Positions 7,448 to 15,885 of a stretch of DNA of 64,000 nucleotides are shown piece by piece. A program made the translations under genes and the position numbers. The notes under the pieces were generated by a model. The model saw nothing but the letters and a program-made list of their open reading frames with translations. It made no database searches and was not told where the DNA came from. Source of the stretch: Streptomyces sp. NBC_00377 (lineage in GTDB: Bacteria; Actinomycetota; Actinomycetes; Streptomycetales; Streptomycetaceae); assembly GCF_036075115.1 (NCBI RefSeq), contig NZ_CP107958.1, positions 1,674,001 through 1,738,000 of the forward strand, given 5' to 3'. Positions within the stretch are counted from its first letter, which is position 1, and each line of letters opens with the position of its first letter.

Positions 7448-8788
7448 TCACTTGGTCAGCCAGGTGAGGAACTTGCTCCACACTCCCGCCTGATCCTGGC
7501 GGGCCGCTCCGGCGCTGCCCGGCGCCGAGGCTGCCTGGGTGGTGTTCTGCCGCGGCCGGCCGACCGACTTGACCGGGGTGAACCGCGCGGGGAGCGTGAC
7601 GAGGCCACGGCTGAAGGCCCCCGGACGCCAGGTCAGGCTTTCCTCGGGAACGCTGAGTTCGACGTCGGGCAACCGGTTGAGGAGGTTCTCGATGGCCGAT
7701 ACGGCAATCTGCCGCGCGGGCTCCTTGGAGGGGCAGGCGTGTGGGCCGGCGCCCCAGGCGAGGTGGGCCCGGTTGCTGCCGGCCTCACGGGCCGCCGACA
7801 GCGCGGGGCCGGTGTTGGCGGCGGCGAAGCTCACCAGCATCAGGTCACCGGCGATGAGCTTCTGGTCGGCGAACGCCATGTCGGACACCGGGTAGTGGGC
7901 AGCGTAGTTCGTCATGGGCGGGTTCTCCCACAACGTGTCGTCCATGGCCTCGTCGATCAGCCCGCCCTCGTGGGCGTACCGGTCATCGGTGAGCAACCGA
8001 TGCAGGGTGTTGCCGATCAGGTTGACCAGCGCCTCGGCTCCCGCGCCCAGCAGCAGGGAGACCTGGTGGAGCATCTCCTCGTCGGTCAGGGCGGTGTGAT
8101 GCTGCAACAGCCAGGAGGTCACGTCGTCGCCCGGCTTGCGCCGCTTGAGGGCGACCAGCTCGCCGACGGCCTGGAAAAGCACCCCGATGGCCCTGTCGGC
8201 ATTGACTCCGTCGAACATGCCGGAGACGCCGAAGAAGACGCGGTCGCCGATGTCGGCGGTGCAACCGAAGAGTTCGTTGAAGACGAGCAGCGGCAGCTGC
8301 TTGGCGTAGGAGCCGATCAGGTCGGCCGAACCGCGTTCGTTGAACTGGGAGATGAGGAAGTCGGAGATGCGCTCGACGCTCTTGCTCAGCCGCAGCTGGT
8401 CGATGCGCGCCATGCTTTCCGTGACGGACTGACGCAACCTCAGGTGTTCGGCGCCGTCGGTGAACATGCAGGCCGGCCGGTACGAAAGCAGGGGGAGAGC
8501 GGCGCTGTCGGGGCTGATCCGGCCCTCGTTGAGGTCCCGCCAGCGGCGCGCGTCCTTACGGAAGGAGCCCGAGTCCTGGAGGAGTTGGAGGGCCGCGGCG
8601 TAGTCGGTGACGAGGGTGGCCTCGACTCCCGGGGTGATCTCGACGGGCGCGGTGGGCCCGTAGTGGCGCAGGTAGGTGTAGTAGGCCTGCGGGTCGGCCG
8701 CGAACTCCGGCCCGTACAACGGCACTCTGCCGCCGGCCTGGTGCGCCGGGCACCCGGGCGGGGGCACGGGTGCGGTGGGTTGGTCCAT
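7448..8788 (-). CDS. Conservon-associated cytochrome P450 (CYP157-like) lacking the ExxR motif
   Basis: 446 residues from the ATG at 8788, the last gene of the conservon and 8 bases after cvnD. The haem-ligand loop is present (WGAGPHACPSK, C352) and the I-helix is recognisable (LLGAGAEALVN, 246-256). The K-helix position that should read ExxR instead reads DDTLW (283-287), so both the glutamate and the arginine are gone. Known Streptomyces conservon P450s of the CYP157 family also have an altered K-helix (EQSLW in CYP157C1), which supports the assignment. The residues after the haem cysteine are P-S rather than the usual x-G. A Gln/Ala/Pro-rich tail of about 40 residues ends the protein. The role is unknown; it may work with the GTPase. 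Confidence 0.88.
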   Translation of the reverse strand: MDQPTAPVPPPGCPAHQAGGRVPLYGPEFAADPQAYYTYLRHYGPTAPVEITPGVEATLVTDYAAALQLLQDSGSFRKDARRWRDLNEGRISPDSAALPLLSYRPACMFTDGAEHLRLRQSVTESMARIDQLRLSKSVERISDFLISQFNERGSADLIGSYAKQLPLLVFNELFGCTADIGDRVFFGVSGMFDGVNADRAIGVLFQAVGELVALKRRKPGDDVTSWLLQHHTALTDEEMLHQVSLLLGAGAEALVNLIGNTLHRLLTDDRYAHEGGLIDEAMDDTLWENPPMTNYAAHYPVSDMAFADQKLIAGDLMLVSFAAANTGPALSAAREAGSNRAHLAWGAGPHACPSKEPARQIAVSAIENLLNRLPDVELSVPEESLTWRPGAFSRGLVTLPARFTPVKSVGRPRQNTTQAASAPGSAGAARQDQAGVWSKFLTWLTK

Positions 8789-8796
8789 GTCTGCTC

Positions 8797-9390
8797 CTAG
8801 TGTGCACGGTCCTGCAGATGGCGGACGAGGGTGATCAGCGCGTCGGCCGAAGACCGTTCGTCTCGCGCGTCGCAGGTGACGACGGGGGTGTCGTCGAGCA
8901 GGTCCAGTGCGTCGCGCAGAGCCATCTCGTCCCGCGGCGGGGCACCGTCGAAGTGGTTGACGGCGATGGCGTAGTCGAGTCCGTACTGCTCGATCAGGTC
9001 GATCACGGCGAAGGAGTCCGCGAGCCGCTCGGGGTCGACGAGTACCAGCGCGCCGAGGGCGCCGCGCGCCATGTCCTCCCACATCTGGACGAAACGCTGC
9101 TGGCCCGGCGTTCCGAACAGGTACAGCACGACCCGCTCGCTGATGGTCAGACGGCCGAAGTCCATGGCGACCGTGGTGGTGCTCTTGCCCTGGACCCCCT
9201 TGAGGTCGTCGACGGACTCGGCGGCCCGGGTCATCGTCTCTTCGGTGGTCAGCGGCTCGATCTCGGAGATCGCCCCGATGAACGTGGTCTTGCCGACCGC
9301 GAAGTGACCCACGACGAGGATCTTGACCGCCGTCTGTGTGGCCCCGTCGCGGACGTATGCCTGCTCATCCAAACTTGGCCCTGAGACCAT
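8797..9390 (-). CDS. cvnD: Conservon GTP/ATP-binding protein CvnD (MglA-like small GTPase)
   Basis: 197 residues. The P-loop GHFAVGKTT lies near residue 28, followed by a switch region and a G3-like segment (LYLFGTPGQQRFV), the pattern of small Ras-like GTPases of the MglA/CvnD type. In conservons this protein pairs with the Roadblock protein CvnB and sits at the membrane with the kinase-like CvnA. The ATG at 9390 lies 26 bases inside the end of cvnC, so translation is coupled. The N-terminus is extended by about 20 residues before the first strand, normal for CvnD. Confidence 0.92.
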   Translation of the reverse strand: MVSGPSLDEQAYVRDGATQTAVKILVVGHFAVGKTTFIGAISEIEPLTTEETMTRAAESVDDLKGVQGKSTTTVAMDFGRLTISERVVLYLFGTPGQQRFVQMWEDMARGALGALVLVDPERLADSFAVIDLIEQYGLDYAIAVNHFDGAPPRDEMALRDALDLLDDTPVVTCDARDERSSADALITLVRHLQDRAH

Positions 9391-9742
9391 TCAGCACCTC
9401 CTCCAGGATGTCCCTGTCGGCGAGCGGGGCCCGCTGCACCGGCGGACGGGTGATGAGGTAGCCGCCTTCGGTGAGGGCGGCGAGGAGGATCTTGACCACG
9501 CCCAGGGGCAGTTGGGTGTGCCCGGCGATCTCGGCGACCGAGAGGTAGCCGGCCGAGCACAGATCCAACAGGTTCTGTTCCTCGGGGGACAGCCGGGTCG
9601 GCCGCTGCTCGTGATCGGCGGCCGCCGTGACCAGGGTGATGAGGGAGAGCTGCCCTTCTTCGGGCAGCCCGCGTCCCTTGGTGATGACGTACGGTCGCAC
9701 TAACTCCGGCGTCTGCGGCTCCAGTTCGTTGAAGCCGTTCAT
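9365..9742 (-). CDS. cvnC: Conservon DUF742 protein CvnC
   Basis: 125 residues with the features of DUF742: an opening RPYVITKGR, a winged-helix-like core (LLDLCSAGYLSVAEIAGHTQLPLGVVKILLAALTEGGYL) and a charged end. The family is a partner protein of unknown biochemical role found almost only in actinobacterial conservons. The start overlaps the cvnB stop (ATGA) and the end overlaps cvnD by 26 bases. Function is inferred from the conserved gene order alone. Confidence 0.92.
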   Translation of the reverse strand: MNGFNELEPQTPELVRPYVITKGRGLPEEGQLSLITLVTAAADHEQRPTRLSPEEQNLLDLCSAGYLSVAEIAGHTQLPLGVVKILLAALTEGGYLITRPPVQRAPLADRDILEEVLNGLRAKFG

Positions 9743-10140
9743 GACCGCACACCGAGGTTCTCGCGCGGCGGGGTCGTCAGGGCCTTGCCGAGCTGGCCGA
9801 CGATCTGCTGCATCCGGAAGGTGATGTCCGCCATGTCGACGTCCGGCGAGGCGGAGACGCCGAGGTAGGCGCCCTCGCCCGCGGAGATCAGGAAGACCCA
9901 TCCCCCGTCGAACTCGACCAGGGTCTGCCGCCACCGCATCTGCGGGTCCTCGCAGAAGAAGGCGAGCGAGCGGCTGAGCGACTGCACCCCGCTCATCGCG
10001 GCCGCCACCCGGTCCGCGTCGTCCTTGTCGAAGTCCTGCGTCCGGGCCATCAGCAGGCCGTCGGCGGATATCAGGACGGCGTGCAGAGCCCCAGGTATCT
10101 CCAAGGCACTGTCAAGCATCCATGACAGATCGTCGTTCAC
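9739..10140 (-). CDS. cvnB: Conservon Roadblock/LC7 protein CvnB
   Basis: 133 residues forming a Roadblock/LC7 fold (LDSALEIPGALHAVLISADGLLMAR, then the long helix after DADRVAAAMSGVQSLS). In MglA/MglB-type pairs such proteins act as GTPase-activating partners, so this is the likely regulator of the CvnD GTPase. The GTG start overlaps the cvnA stop (GTGA) and the stop overlaps the cvnC start (ATGA). The length and the absence of a signal peptide are typical. Confidence 0.92.
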   Translation of the reverse strand: MNDDLSWMLDSALEIPGALHAVLISADGLLMARTQDFDKDDADRVAAAMSGVQSLSRSLAFFCEDPQMRWRQTLVEFDGGWVFLISAGEGAYLGVSASPDVDMADITFRMQQIVGQLGKALTTPPRENLGVRS

Positions 10141-11312
10141 GAGACCTCATGCCCTTCGCTGCCAGCACCACGGGTGCTGCTCGACTTTTCCGCGGGATTC
10201 GCAGGCGGCGTGGCCCGGCCCGACTGGGTGCCCCGCTGGAAGGCGCCCATGATCGCCGCCGTCTCGGCGCCCGTGCGGGCGGAAGTGGGCGAGGACGTGC
10301 TGCCGGGCACGATGGCCATGGGCCGCTTGCGACGCCGCTTCGGCAGGCCGTCGGCGGTCGTGGTGGTGCTGGTGGACTGACCGGCTTCGGGACCGCCGCG
10401 TCCGCTGGAGGCGACGGCGGGGACGACCGGAGCCGGCTCCTTCTGCTCGGGCGCGTTGGTGAGCAGGTCGTGCGGCAGGAGGAGGACCGCCCGGACTCCT
10501 CCGTAGGGTGAGGTGGAGTCCACCGACACCTCGAAGCCGAAGCGCTCGCTGAGCACACCGATCACCGCGAAACCGAACTGCGGCGGATTGCCGAGTGCCG
10601 AGACGCCCGAGACCCGCTGGCTCGACAGGAGTTTGTCGGCACGGGCGCGTTCTTCGTCGTTCATCCCGACACCGGCGTCGTCGACGACGATGCAGATGCC
10701 CTTGGGCACCGTACGGATATTGATTTCGACGACGGTGTCCGGGCTCGAGTAACTCGTCGCGTTGTCGAGGAGTTCGGCGAGGGCCAGTGCGACCGGTTCC
10801 ACCGCACGGCTGGTGATGCCGAAGTCGACCTGCGAGAGAATTTCCACCCGCCGGTAATGGCGGACCCTGCCCTGCGCGCTGCGCACCACGTCGTACACGG
10901 AGGCGACATCACGTGCCCGCCCCAGCCAGCCGTCGCAGAGCACCGCGATGGACTGGGCACGCCGCCCGAACTGCGAATTGGTGTGGTCGATCTCCAGAAG
11001 GTCCTGGAGAATAACCGACTCACCGTATTTGTTCTGCAGCCGGGAGACAATCAACTGCTGTTCCGCGGCAAGGCCCTGGAGGGTCCGCATCGCGGACTTG
11101 AGGACCGTTTTCGTAGCCTCTTCGGCGCGTTCTCGAGCTGCCTCGACGGATTGCGCGTACTCGTTTTCCAACGCGGAGTAGTGAGACCTGAGCCCCGCGA
11201 TCTCCTGCCTCAGAGCACGCGCCGTCCTGCGCTGGCGCACTATGAGGACGACTGCGACGAGTACGGCCACGAGGAGAGCCCAGAGTACCGGGTTCTGTAT
11301 GTAATGCGTCAT
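10137..11312 (-). CDS. cvnA: Conservon sensor-kinase-like protein CvnA
   Basis: 391 residues from the ATG at 11312, preceded by GAAGAGAGTC. One membrane helix lies at about residues 8-28 (VLWALLVAVLVAVVLIV), followed by a coiled-coil stretch (about 30-95) and a GHKL ATPase domain with the N box (LAELLDNATSYSSPD) and G1 box (VDDAGVGMNDEE). No periplasmic sensor domain is present, and the tail (about 310-391) is Pro/Ser/Thr-rich and probably disordered. It is the first gene of the five-gene conservon; the 419-base region upstream should hold the promoter. Confidence 0.92.
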   Translation of the reverse strand: MTHYIQNPVLWALLVAVLVAVVLIVRQRRTARALRQEIAGLRSHYSALENEYAQSVEAARERAEEATKTVLKSAMRTLQGLAAEQQLIVSRLQNKYGESVILQDLLEIDHTNSQFGRRAQSIAVLCDGWLGRARDVASVYDVVRSAQGRVRHYRRVEILSQVDFGITSRAVEPVALALAELLDNATSYSSPDTVVEINIRTVPKGICIVVDDAGVGMNDEERARADKLLSSQRVSGVSALGNPPQFGFAVIGVLSERFGFEVSVDSTSPYGGVRAVLLLPHDLLTNAPEQKEPAPVVPAVASSGRGGPEAGQSTSTTTTADGLPKRRRKRPMAIVPGSTSSPTSARTGAETAAIMGAFQRGTQSGRATPPANPAEKSSSTRGAGSEGHEVS

Positions 11313-11460
11313 AAGACTCTCTTCAGGCGACTGACGGCCAGTTGCTGAATTCCCGTCGACGCGGGTGGACCGGCGGACCGCCCGCACCGGGTGACCGCCC
11401 GGACTGTCCCCGTAGCCGGAGATGTCGTCTTGCACCCATCCGCCCGCTCTACAAGCGAGC

Positions 11461-11473
11461 GTGATCGTATCAC
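11461..11473. promoter_or_regulatory. Short palindrome upstream of the conservon
   Basis: GTGATCGTATCAC is a perfect 5-base inverted repeat around CGT in the cvnA upstream region. It has the size of a repressor or activator site. No regulator is encoded nearby, so the role is open. Confidence 0.3.
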
Positions 11474-11644
11474 CACAAGATGGAGTCATAGACCGCCAAC
11501 ATGGGTACCAAAGTTGAATATTGACGGATCGTCAGTACCGTCGGCGGGCGACAGGCAAAGGGCAGCCCAAGGGGCTGTCGGCCCACCCCGACAGGACAAC
11601 CGATAAACGGGCTTCCGCGACATTACGGCGGCAATGGATACGGA

Positions 11645-11683
11645 AACAACAAAACCCGCACCCGGCATGACGCCGGATACGGG
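11645..11683 (-). terminator. Rho-independent terminator of tRNA-Leu
   Basis: Read on the minus strand, a GC-rich stem with perfect inner arms GCCGG/CCGGC (outer CCCG/CGGG at 11655-11658 and 11680-11683) is followed by a T-rich run (TTTTGTTGTTT). It lies about 50 bases downstream of the tRNA, a textbook intrinsic terminator. Confidence 0.75.
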
Positions 11684-11731
11684 CATTCGCTTGCTCACCG
11701 AGCGGATTGCGCTCGATACGGAGGGTGAGAG

Positions 11732-11816
11732 TGTCCGAGGGGGGACTTGAACCCCCACGCCCGATAAAGGGCACTAGCACCTCAAGCTAGCGCGTCTGCC
11801 ATTCCGCCACCCGGAC
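11732..11816 (-). tRNA. tRNA-Leu (anticodon GAG)
   Basis: Reading the minus strand from 11816, the acceptor arm GTCCGGG pairs with CTCGGAC (one G-T pair), and the anticodon stem CTAGC/GCTAG encloses the loop TTGAGGT, giving anticodon GAG (codons CUC/CUU). A long variable arm marks a class II tRNA, and the T-loop GGTTCAAGTCC is intact. The discriminator base is A. The 3' CCA is not encoded. About 85 nucleotides in total. Confidence 0.95.
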
Positions 11817-12149
11817 CAGGTGTAGCCGCAGCGTGAGCTTCCCGCGGCGACGAGGACAACAATACCAAGCTTTCGGAGTGGGCTTCACCTGCATATCCGC
11901 TGGCCGCAGGGGTGAGGGACCGCGGCGCGGGCAGTCCGCCCCCGGGCGGCCGGAGGGTCACTTCATCCGTCGGGTCCCCCACGCCGAGCGGGTCGCGCTG
12001 AGCACGGTCCACGTTTCGGCGAGGAGACGGCCTGACCCCGGCTGACGACGCACGCGCGTGTGAAGGCCCACCGCGTCGCCGCGTCGCCTTCTGGGGGGGT
12101 GGGCCTCCACACGCGCGTGCGCCCGATCAGCGCGACCGGAGCCCGATGC
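11817..12149. other. Intergenic region upstream of tRNA-Leu and downstream of the Tat-exported TIM-barrel gene
   Basis: No gene is supported. On the minus strand this region must contain the tRNA promoter in its lower part. Its upper part holds the very long hairpin described separately (12049-12121). Confidence 0.7.
12049..12121. terminator. Very long inverted repeat, probable bidirectional terminator
   Basis: The arms 12049-12072 and 12098-12121 are complementary over 24 bases with a single mismatch, around a 25-base loop. The base of the stem contains CACGCGCGTG, itself a perfect 10-base palindrome. It begins 28 bases after the stop of the 12150 gene on the minus strand. There is no T-tract. 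Confidence 0.8.
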
Positions 12150-13196
12150 TCAGCACTTCTCGCGCAGCGAGTGCAGGTGCGCGCTCGACTTCCGTGCGAA
12201 CGCGAACGACTCGACCGGGTTGTCGTGCTCGACCTGCCAGTGGTGGGCCAGACGCTCGCCGCGCAGCCGGGTGACGGCGGAGAGGAACCGCCGGTAGTCG
12301 ATGTCGCCGTCACCGACGTCGACCATCCGGTACCCGAACTGGTTCGCGGGGTCGCTGACGCCGTCCTTCACATGGAACAGCGGATAGCGGTGCGGCTGCT
12401 TCAGTACGTAGTCCAGCGGCTCGAAGGGCGCGGCCGTACCGTCGGCCCGCCTCGAGAAACGGAACTGGCCGGCGTACGCCCAGAAGATGTCCATCTCCAG
12501 GAACACCAGGTCGGGGTCGGTCTCGGCGAGCAGTACGTCGTAGAGCCGCACCTTGGGGTTGTCGGTCGCGAAGCCGAACTCGTCGGAGTGGTTGTGCTGG
12601 TAGAACTTCATGCCGCGGGCCCTCGCCGCCGCCCCGTACGTGTTGAACTCCTCGGCCGCGCGCTTCCAGGCGTCGACGGTGGAGCCGTAGCGGAAGGGCC
12701 CGGAGGCGGTGCCGATGTGCCTGAGGCCGAGGGCCTGGGCGTCGTCGAGGACCTTGGTGAGGTTCTGGGCGAAGGTGTAGGCGTTCGGGTCGTCGGCGTA
12801 GTAGCCGACGTGGCTGCCGATCGGCGTCAGACCGTGGTCACGGGCCAGCCGCTTCAGCTGGGTCAGGGTGATGGGGCCCGCGGATCCCTGGGTGTAGCCG
12901 GCGAACTCCACCTCGTCGTAGCCGTACTTCTCCAACTCGGCGAAGACGGGGGCGAAGCCCAGCGTGGAGACCTTGTCGCGCAGGCTGTAGAGCTGGATGC
13001 CGAGACGGCCGGGGGGCAGGACCGGACGGCCGCGGCCGGTCGCGGAGGCATCGGCGGCGGTGGCGGGCGCCGCACCGGCCGGCGAGGCGGCGGCCCCCAG
13101 CAGCGCGGCCGCGGTGGCACCGGCGGCGACGCCGAGCATGCCTCGTCTGGTCAGGCGGTGGGTGAGTTCGGGGTCGATGTCGGAGATGCGGCTCAT
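12150..13196 (-). CDS. Tat-exported TIM-barrel sugar phosphate isomerase/epimerase-like protein
   Basis: 348 residues. The N-terminus is a twin-arginine signal (TRRGMLGVAAGATAAALLGAA, about residues 15-45). The rest is a xylose-isomerase-like TIM barrel (AP endonuclease 2 fold): LGIQLYSLRDKV, VEFAGY, HNHSDEF, LEMDIFWAYAG, FHVKDG and DVGDGDIDY supply the metal-ligand Glu/His/Asp set. Homologues with Tat signals occur beside ThuA/DUF1080 sugar genes and may act on keto-sugars or their elimination products outside the membrane. The ATG follows GAGGAG. It is 71 bases downstream of the EboF-like gene and may be co-transcribed with that operon. The substrate is unknown. Confidence 0.85.
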   Translation of the reverse strand: MSRISDIDPELTHRLTRRGMLGVAAGATAAALLGAAASPAGAAPATAADASATGRGRPVLPPGRLGIQLYSLRDKVSTLGFAPVFAELEKYGYDEVEFAGYTQGSAGPITLTQLKRLARDHGLTPIGSHVGYYADDPNAYTFAQNLTKVLDDAQALGLRHIGTASGPFRYGSTVDAWKRAAEEFNTYGAAARARGMKFYQHNHSDEFGFATDNPKVRLYDVLLAETDPDLVFLEMDIFWAYAGQFRFSRRADGTAAPFEPLDYVLKQPHRYPLFHVKDGVSDPANQFGYRMVDVGDGDIDYRRFLSAVTRLRGERLAHHWQVEHDNPVESFAFARKSSAHLHSLREKC

Positions 13197-13267
13197 GTCT
13201 GGAACTCCTCGGGATCGCGGGGCGTTGTCGGTGGTGAGTGCTTCACCTGCGGCCGGTCGGCAACCAG

Positions 13268-14716
13268 TCAGGACAGACCGGCCAGTTGGAGCAGCAGTGC
13301 TTTCACGTCGGTGGCCGCGACGCGGTCGCCGAGCGAACGGGGGGTGGAGCAGATGAGGAGCGGACCGTCGTCGTCGCTCGTGGGAAGGCGGCCGTGGCTG
13401 CCGCGGACAGGTGACGGATCGAGAGGCACCACGGCCATGCGGTAGCGCAGGCCCATCTTCTTGCGGGCCAGGGCGGTGGCAGCCCTGACCTTCACATAGG
13501 GATCGAGCGGGTCCATGAACAGCTCGACCGGGTCGTAGCCGGGTTTGCGGTGGATCTCGACGAGCTGCGCGAAGTCGGGCGCGCGGGCGTCGTCGAGCCA
13601 GTAGTAGTACGTGAACCAGGCGTCCGGTTCCGCCACGGCGACGAGTTCGCCGGAGCGCGGATGGTCGAGGTGGTGCGCCTTCTTGCCCTCGTCGTCGAGG
13701 AGCAGCTCGATGCCGGGCAGTCCGTTGAGTGCGGACCGGGTGACCTCCAGATCCTCGGGACGGCGTACGTAGACGTGGGCGAGCTGGTGGTCCGCGACCG
13801 CGAAGGCACGGGACGCCATCGGGTCGAGGTACTCCATGCCGTCCTGGGTGTGCACCTCGAGCAGGCCCGCCCGGCGCAGGGCACGGTTGATGTCGACGGG
13901 CCGGCTCACCCGGGTGATGCCGTACTCGGAGAGGGCGACGACGGTACGGCCCTGCGCCCGGGCGTCGTCCAGGAGCGGGGCCACGGCCGTGTCCAGAGCG
14001 GTGGCCGCCCGCAGGGAGCGCGGGTCGTCGGGGCCGAAGCGCTGGAGGTCGTAGTCGAGGTGAGGGAGGTAGCACAGGGCCAGGTCCGGGTGGCGGGTGC
14101 GCAGGATGTGGCGGGTCGCGTCGATGATCCATCGGCTGGAGACCAGGTCCGCTCCCGGGCCCCAGAAGTGGAAGAGGGGGAACGTGCCGAGCTGCGCGGT
14201 GAGTTCGTCGTGCAGGGCCGGGGGGCGGGTGTAGCAGTCGGGCTCCTTGCGGCCGTCGGAGTAGTAGATCGGACGGGGGGTGACGGTGAAGTCGGTGTCG
14301 GCGCCCATGGCGTACCACCAGCAGATGTTGGCGACCGTGTAGCCGGGGTGCGCCCTGCGGGCGGCGTCCCACAGCTTGTCCCCGGCGACGAGACCGTTGT
14401 GCTGGCGCCACAGCAGGACGTCGCCGAGCTCGCGGAAGTACCAGCCGTTGCCGACGATGCCGTGTTCCGCGGGGAACGTACCGGTGAGGAAGGTGGACTG
14501 GGCGGCGCAGGTGACGGCCGGCAGGACGGTCCCGAGCGGTGCGCGGGAGCCTGCCCGGGCGAGGGCCTTGAGGTGGGGCATGTGGTCGAGCAGACGGGGG
14601 GTGAGGCCGACGACGTCGAGGACGAGAAGGGGGACCGGGGCTGTCCGGTCCGGGCCGGGGGTGCCGGCTGCGGGCCGGATCCGGGGCCCGGCGCCGGGGG
14701 ACGCGGAGCTGCTCAT
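13268..14716 (-). CDS. Alkaline phosphatase family protein (EboF-like type I phosphodiesterase/nucleotide pyrophosphatase)
   Basis: 482 residues of the alkaline phosphatase superfamily, type I phosphodiesterase/nucleotide pyrophosphatase branch. The nucleophile region is AVTCAAQSTFLTGTFPAEHG (threonine nucleophile), with later metal-ligand segments such as HLDYDLQRFG and DHPRSGELVAV. No signal peptide is seen. It is the last gene of an operon linked by ATGA overlaps and directly follows the EboE gene, the position of eboF in known ebo clusters. It may release phosphate or a nucleotide from the operon's product. The first about 25 residues are Pro/Ala-rich, and a later start is possible. Confidence 0.85.
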   Translation of the reverse strand: MSSSASPGAGPRIRPAAGTPGPDRTAPVPLLVLDVVGLTPRLLDHMPHLKALARAGSRAPLGTVLPAVTCAAQSTFLTGTFPAEHGIVGNGWYFRELGDVLLWRQHNGLVAGDKLWDAARRAHPGYTVANICWWYAMGADTDFTVTPRPIYYSDGRKEPDCYTRPPALHDELTAQLGTFPLFHFWGPGADLVSSRWIIDATRHILRTRHPDLALCYLPHLDYDLQRFGPDDPRSLRAATALDTAVAPLLDDARAQGRTVVALSEYGITRVSRPVDINRALRRAGLLEVHTQDGMEYLDPMASRAFAVADHQLAHVYVRRPEDLEVTRSALNGLPGIELLLDDEGKKAHHLDHPRSGELVAVAEPDAWFTYYYWLDDARAPDFAQLVEIHRKPGYDPVELFMDPLDPYVKVRAATALARKKMGLRYRMAVVPLDPSPVRGSHGRLPTSDDDGPLLICSTPRSLGDRVAATDVKALLLQLAGLS

Positions 14717-15882
14717 GGGAGCTCCTTGAGGCCGAGGTCGGTCAGGAGGTCACGTGCGAGGGCGAGTTCGGCGGCGATGCCGTCGGCGAGGTGGGCCCGG
14801 CCGCGGGGGCGCAGTGCGGGCGGGAGGGCCTGCCAGGTGTAGGTCTCGACCTCCAGGTGGCGGGTGAGCGGATGCGGGCCGCCGACCAGGCGGGTGAGCG
14901 TGCCCTTCAGCACGTCGAGCGTGGAGGTGAGGGGTGCGTCGGGTGCCGCGTGCAGCGGGACGTGGAAGTGGGCGCGCCAGGGGCCGGCCTCGGGCAGGAC
15001 CGTGCCGGTGAGGGCCTCGCCGAGGTCGTCGGTGCCGCGCAGGCCGGCGGCGGTGAGGGTGCGGGTCTGGTGCAGGAAGCGGGGTTCGTCGAACGCGGCG
15101 AGGGCGTCGCGGACGGCGGGGAGATGGGGGTGTTCGGCGTGCAGGGCGGCTGACAGCTGCGATTTGACGAGGGGGACGCGGGCTTCGGCGAGCGCGTCCA
15201 GGGCCGCGGGCGCGTCTTCGAAGGAGGTGGCGAGATGGCAGGTGTCGACGCAGACACCGATACGGGGATGGCCGACTGCCGCGAGGGGGGCGAGGGCGTC
15301 GGCGGTGGTCTCGACGATGCAGCCGGGTTCCGGTTCCAGACCGACGCGGATGGAGCGGCCCGTCAGCTCCGCCAGCGCGTCCAGACGCTCGGCGAGGGTG
15401 CGCAGGGCGGACCTGGCCGTCGCGTCGCGGTCGCCGTCCCATGCGGTGCGCCAGCCGAGGGGGAGGGTGGAGATGCTGCCCTCGGTGACGTCGTCGGGGA
15501 GGAGTCCGGTGAGGACACGGGCCAGCGCGGTGGTGTGCTCGAGGCGTTCACCGTCGGCCCAGTCGGGCTTGTAGACCCGGTACTTGACCTCCTCGGCGCC
15601 GAATCCCTCGTACGGGAACCCGTTGAGGGTGACGACCTCCAGGCCGCGCCGGTCGAGTGCGGTGCGCAGGGTGCGCAGAGCCGCCGGGTCGGTGTCGAGT
15701 GCCCGGGCGGCGTCCGCGGCGAGCCACAGGCCTATGCCGAGCCGGTCGCGGCCCAGGCGGCGCCGTACCGGTTCACAGTGGTCCCGCAGTTGCGCGAGGA
15801 CGCCGTCGAGGGTCTCGGCGGGGTGGACATTGGTGCAGTAGGCGAGATGGACGGTGGTGCCGTCGGGGTGCCGGAAGCGCAT
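14713..15882 (-). CDS. eboE: Metabolite traffic protein EboE (TIM-barrel, xylose-isomerase-like)
   Basis: 389 residues. The opening MRFRHPDGTTVHLAYCTNVHPAETLDGV and segments such as VTLNGFPYEGF, GLEPEPGC, GVCVDTCHLATSFED and SQLSAALHA are characteristic of EboE, a TIM-barrel protein of the xylose isomerase superfamily. In cyanobacteria the ebo genes are needed for export or processing of a natural-product precursor across the membrane; the reaction catalysed by EboE is not known. The ATG at 15882 lies 3 bases after the TatD-like gene, and its stop overlaps the EboF-like start. Confidence 0.9.
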   Translation of the reverse strand: MRFRHPDGTTVHLAYCTNVHPAETLDGVLAQLRDHCEPVRRRLGRDRLGIGLWLAADAARALDTDPAALRTLRTALDRRGLEVVTLNGFPYEGFGAEEVKYRVYKPDWADGERLEHTTALARVLTGLLPDDVTEGSISTLPLGWRTAWDGDRDATARSALRTLAERLDALAELTGRSIRVGLEPEPGCIVETTADALAPLAAVGHPRIGVCVDTCHLATSFEDAPAALDALAEARVPLVKSQLSAALHAEHPHLPAVRDALAAFDEPRFLHQTRTLTAAGLRGTDDLGEALTGTVLPEAGPWRAHFHVPLHAAPDAPLTSTLDVLKGTLTRLVGGPHPLTRHLEVETYTWQALPPALRPRGRAHLADGIAAELALARDLLTDLGLKELP

Positions 15883-15885
15883 CGG

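Larger units (their letters stand above)
11313..11731. other. Intergenic region between cvnA and tRNA-Leu
   Basis: No gene is supported here. The region should contain the conservon promoter (minus strand). It also holds a perfect inverted repeat GTGAT-CGT-ATCAC at 11461-11473, about 150 bases before the cvnA start, and the tRNA terminator at 11645-11683. Confidence 0.7.

Noticed and set aside
7424..8800. 458-codon plus-strand frame opposite the P450
   Set aside because: Antisense shadow. The P450 has the haem motif and conserved conservon position.
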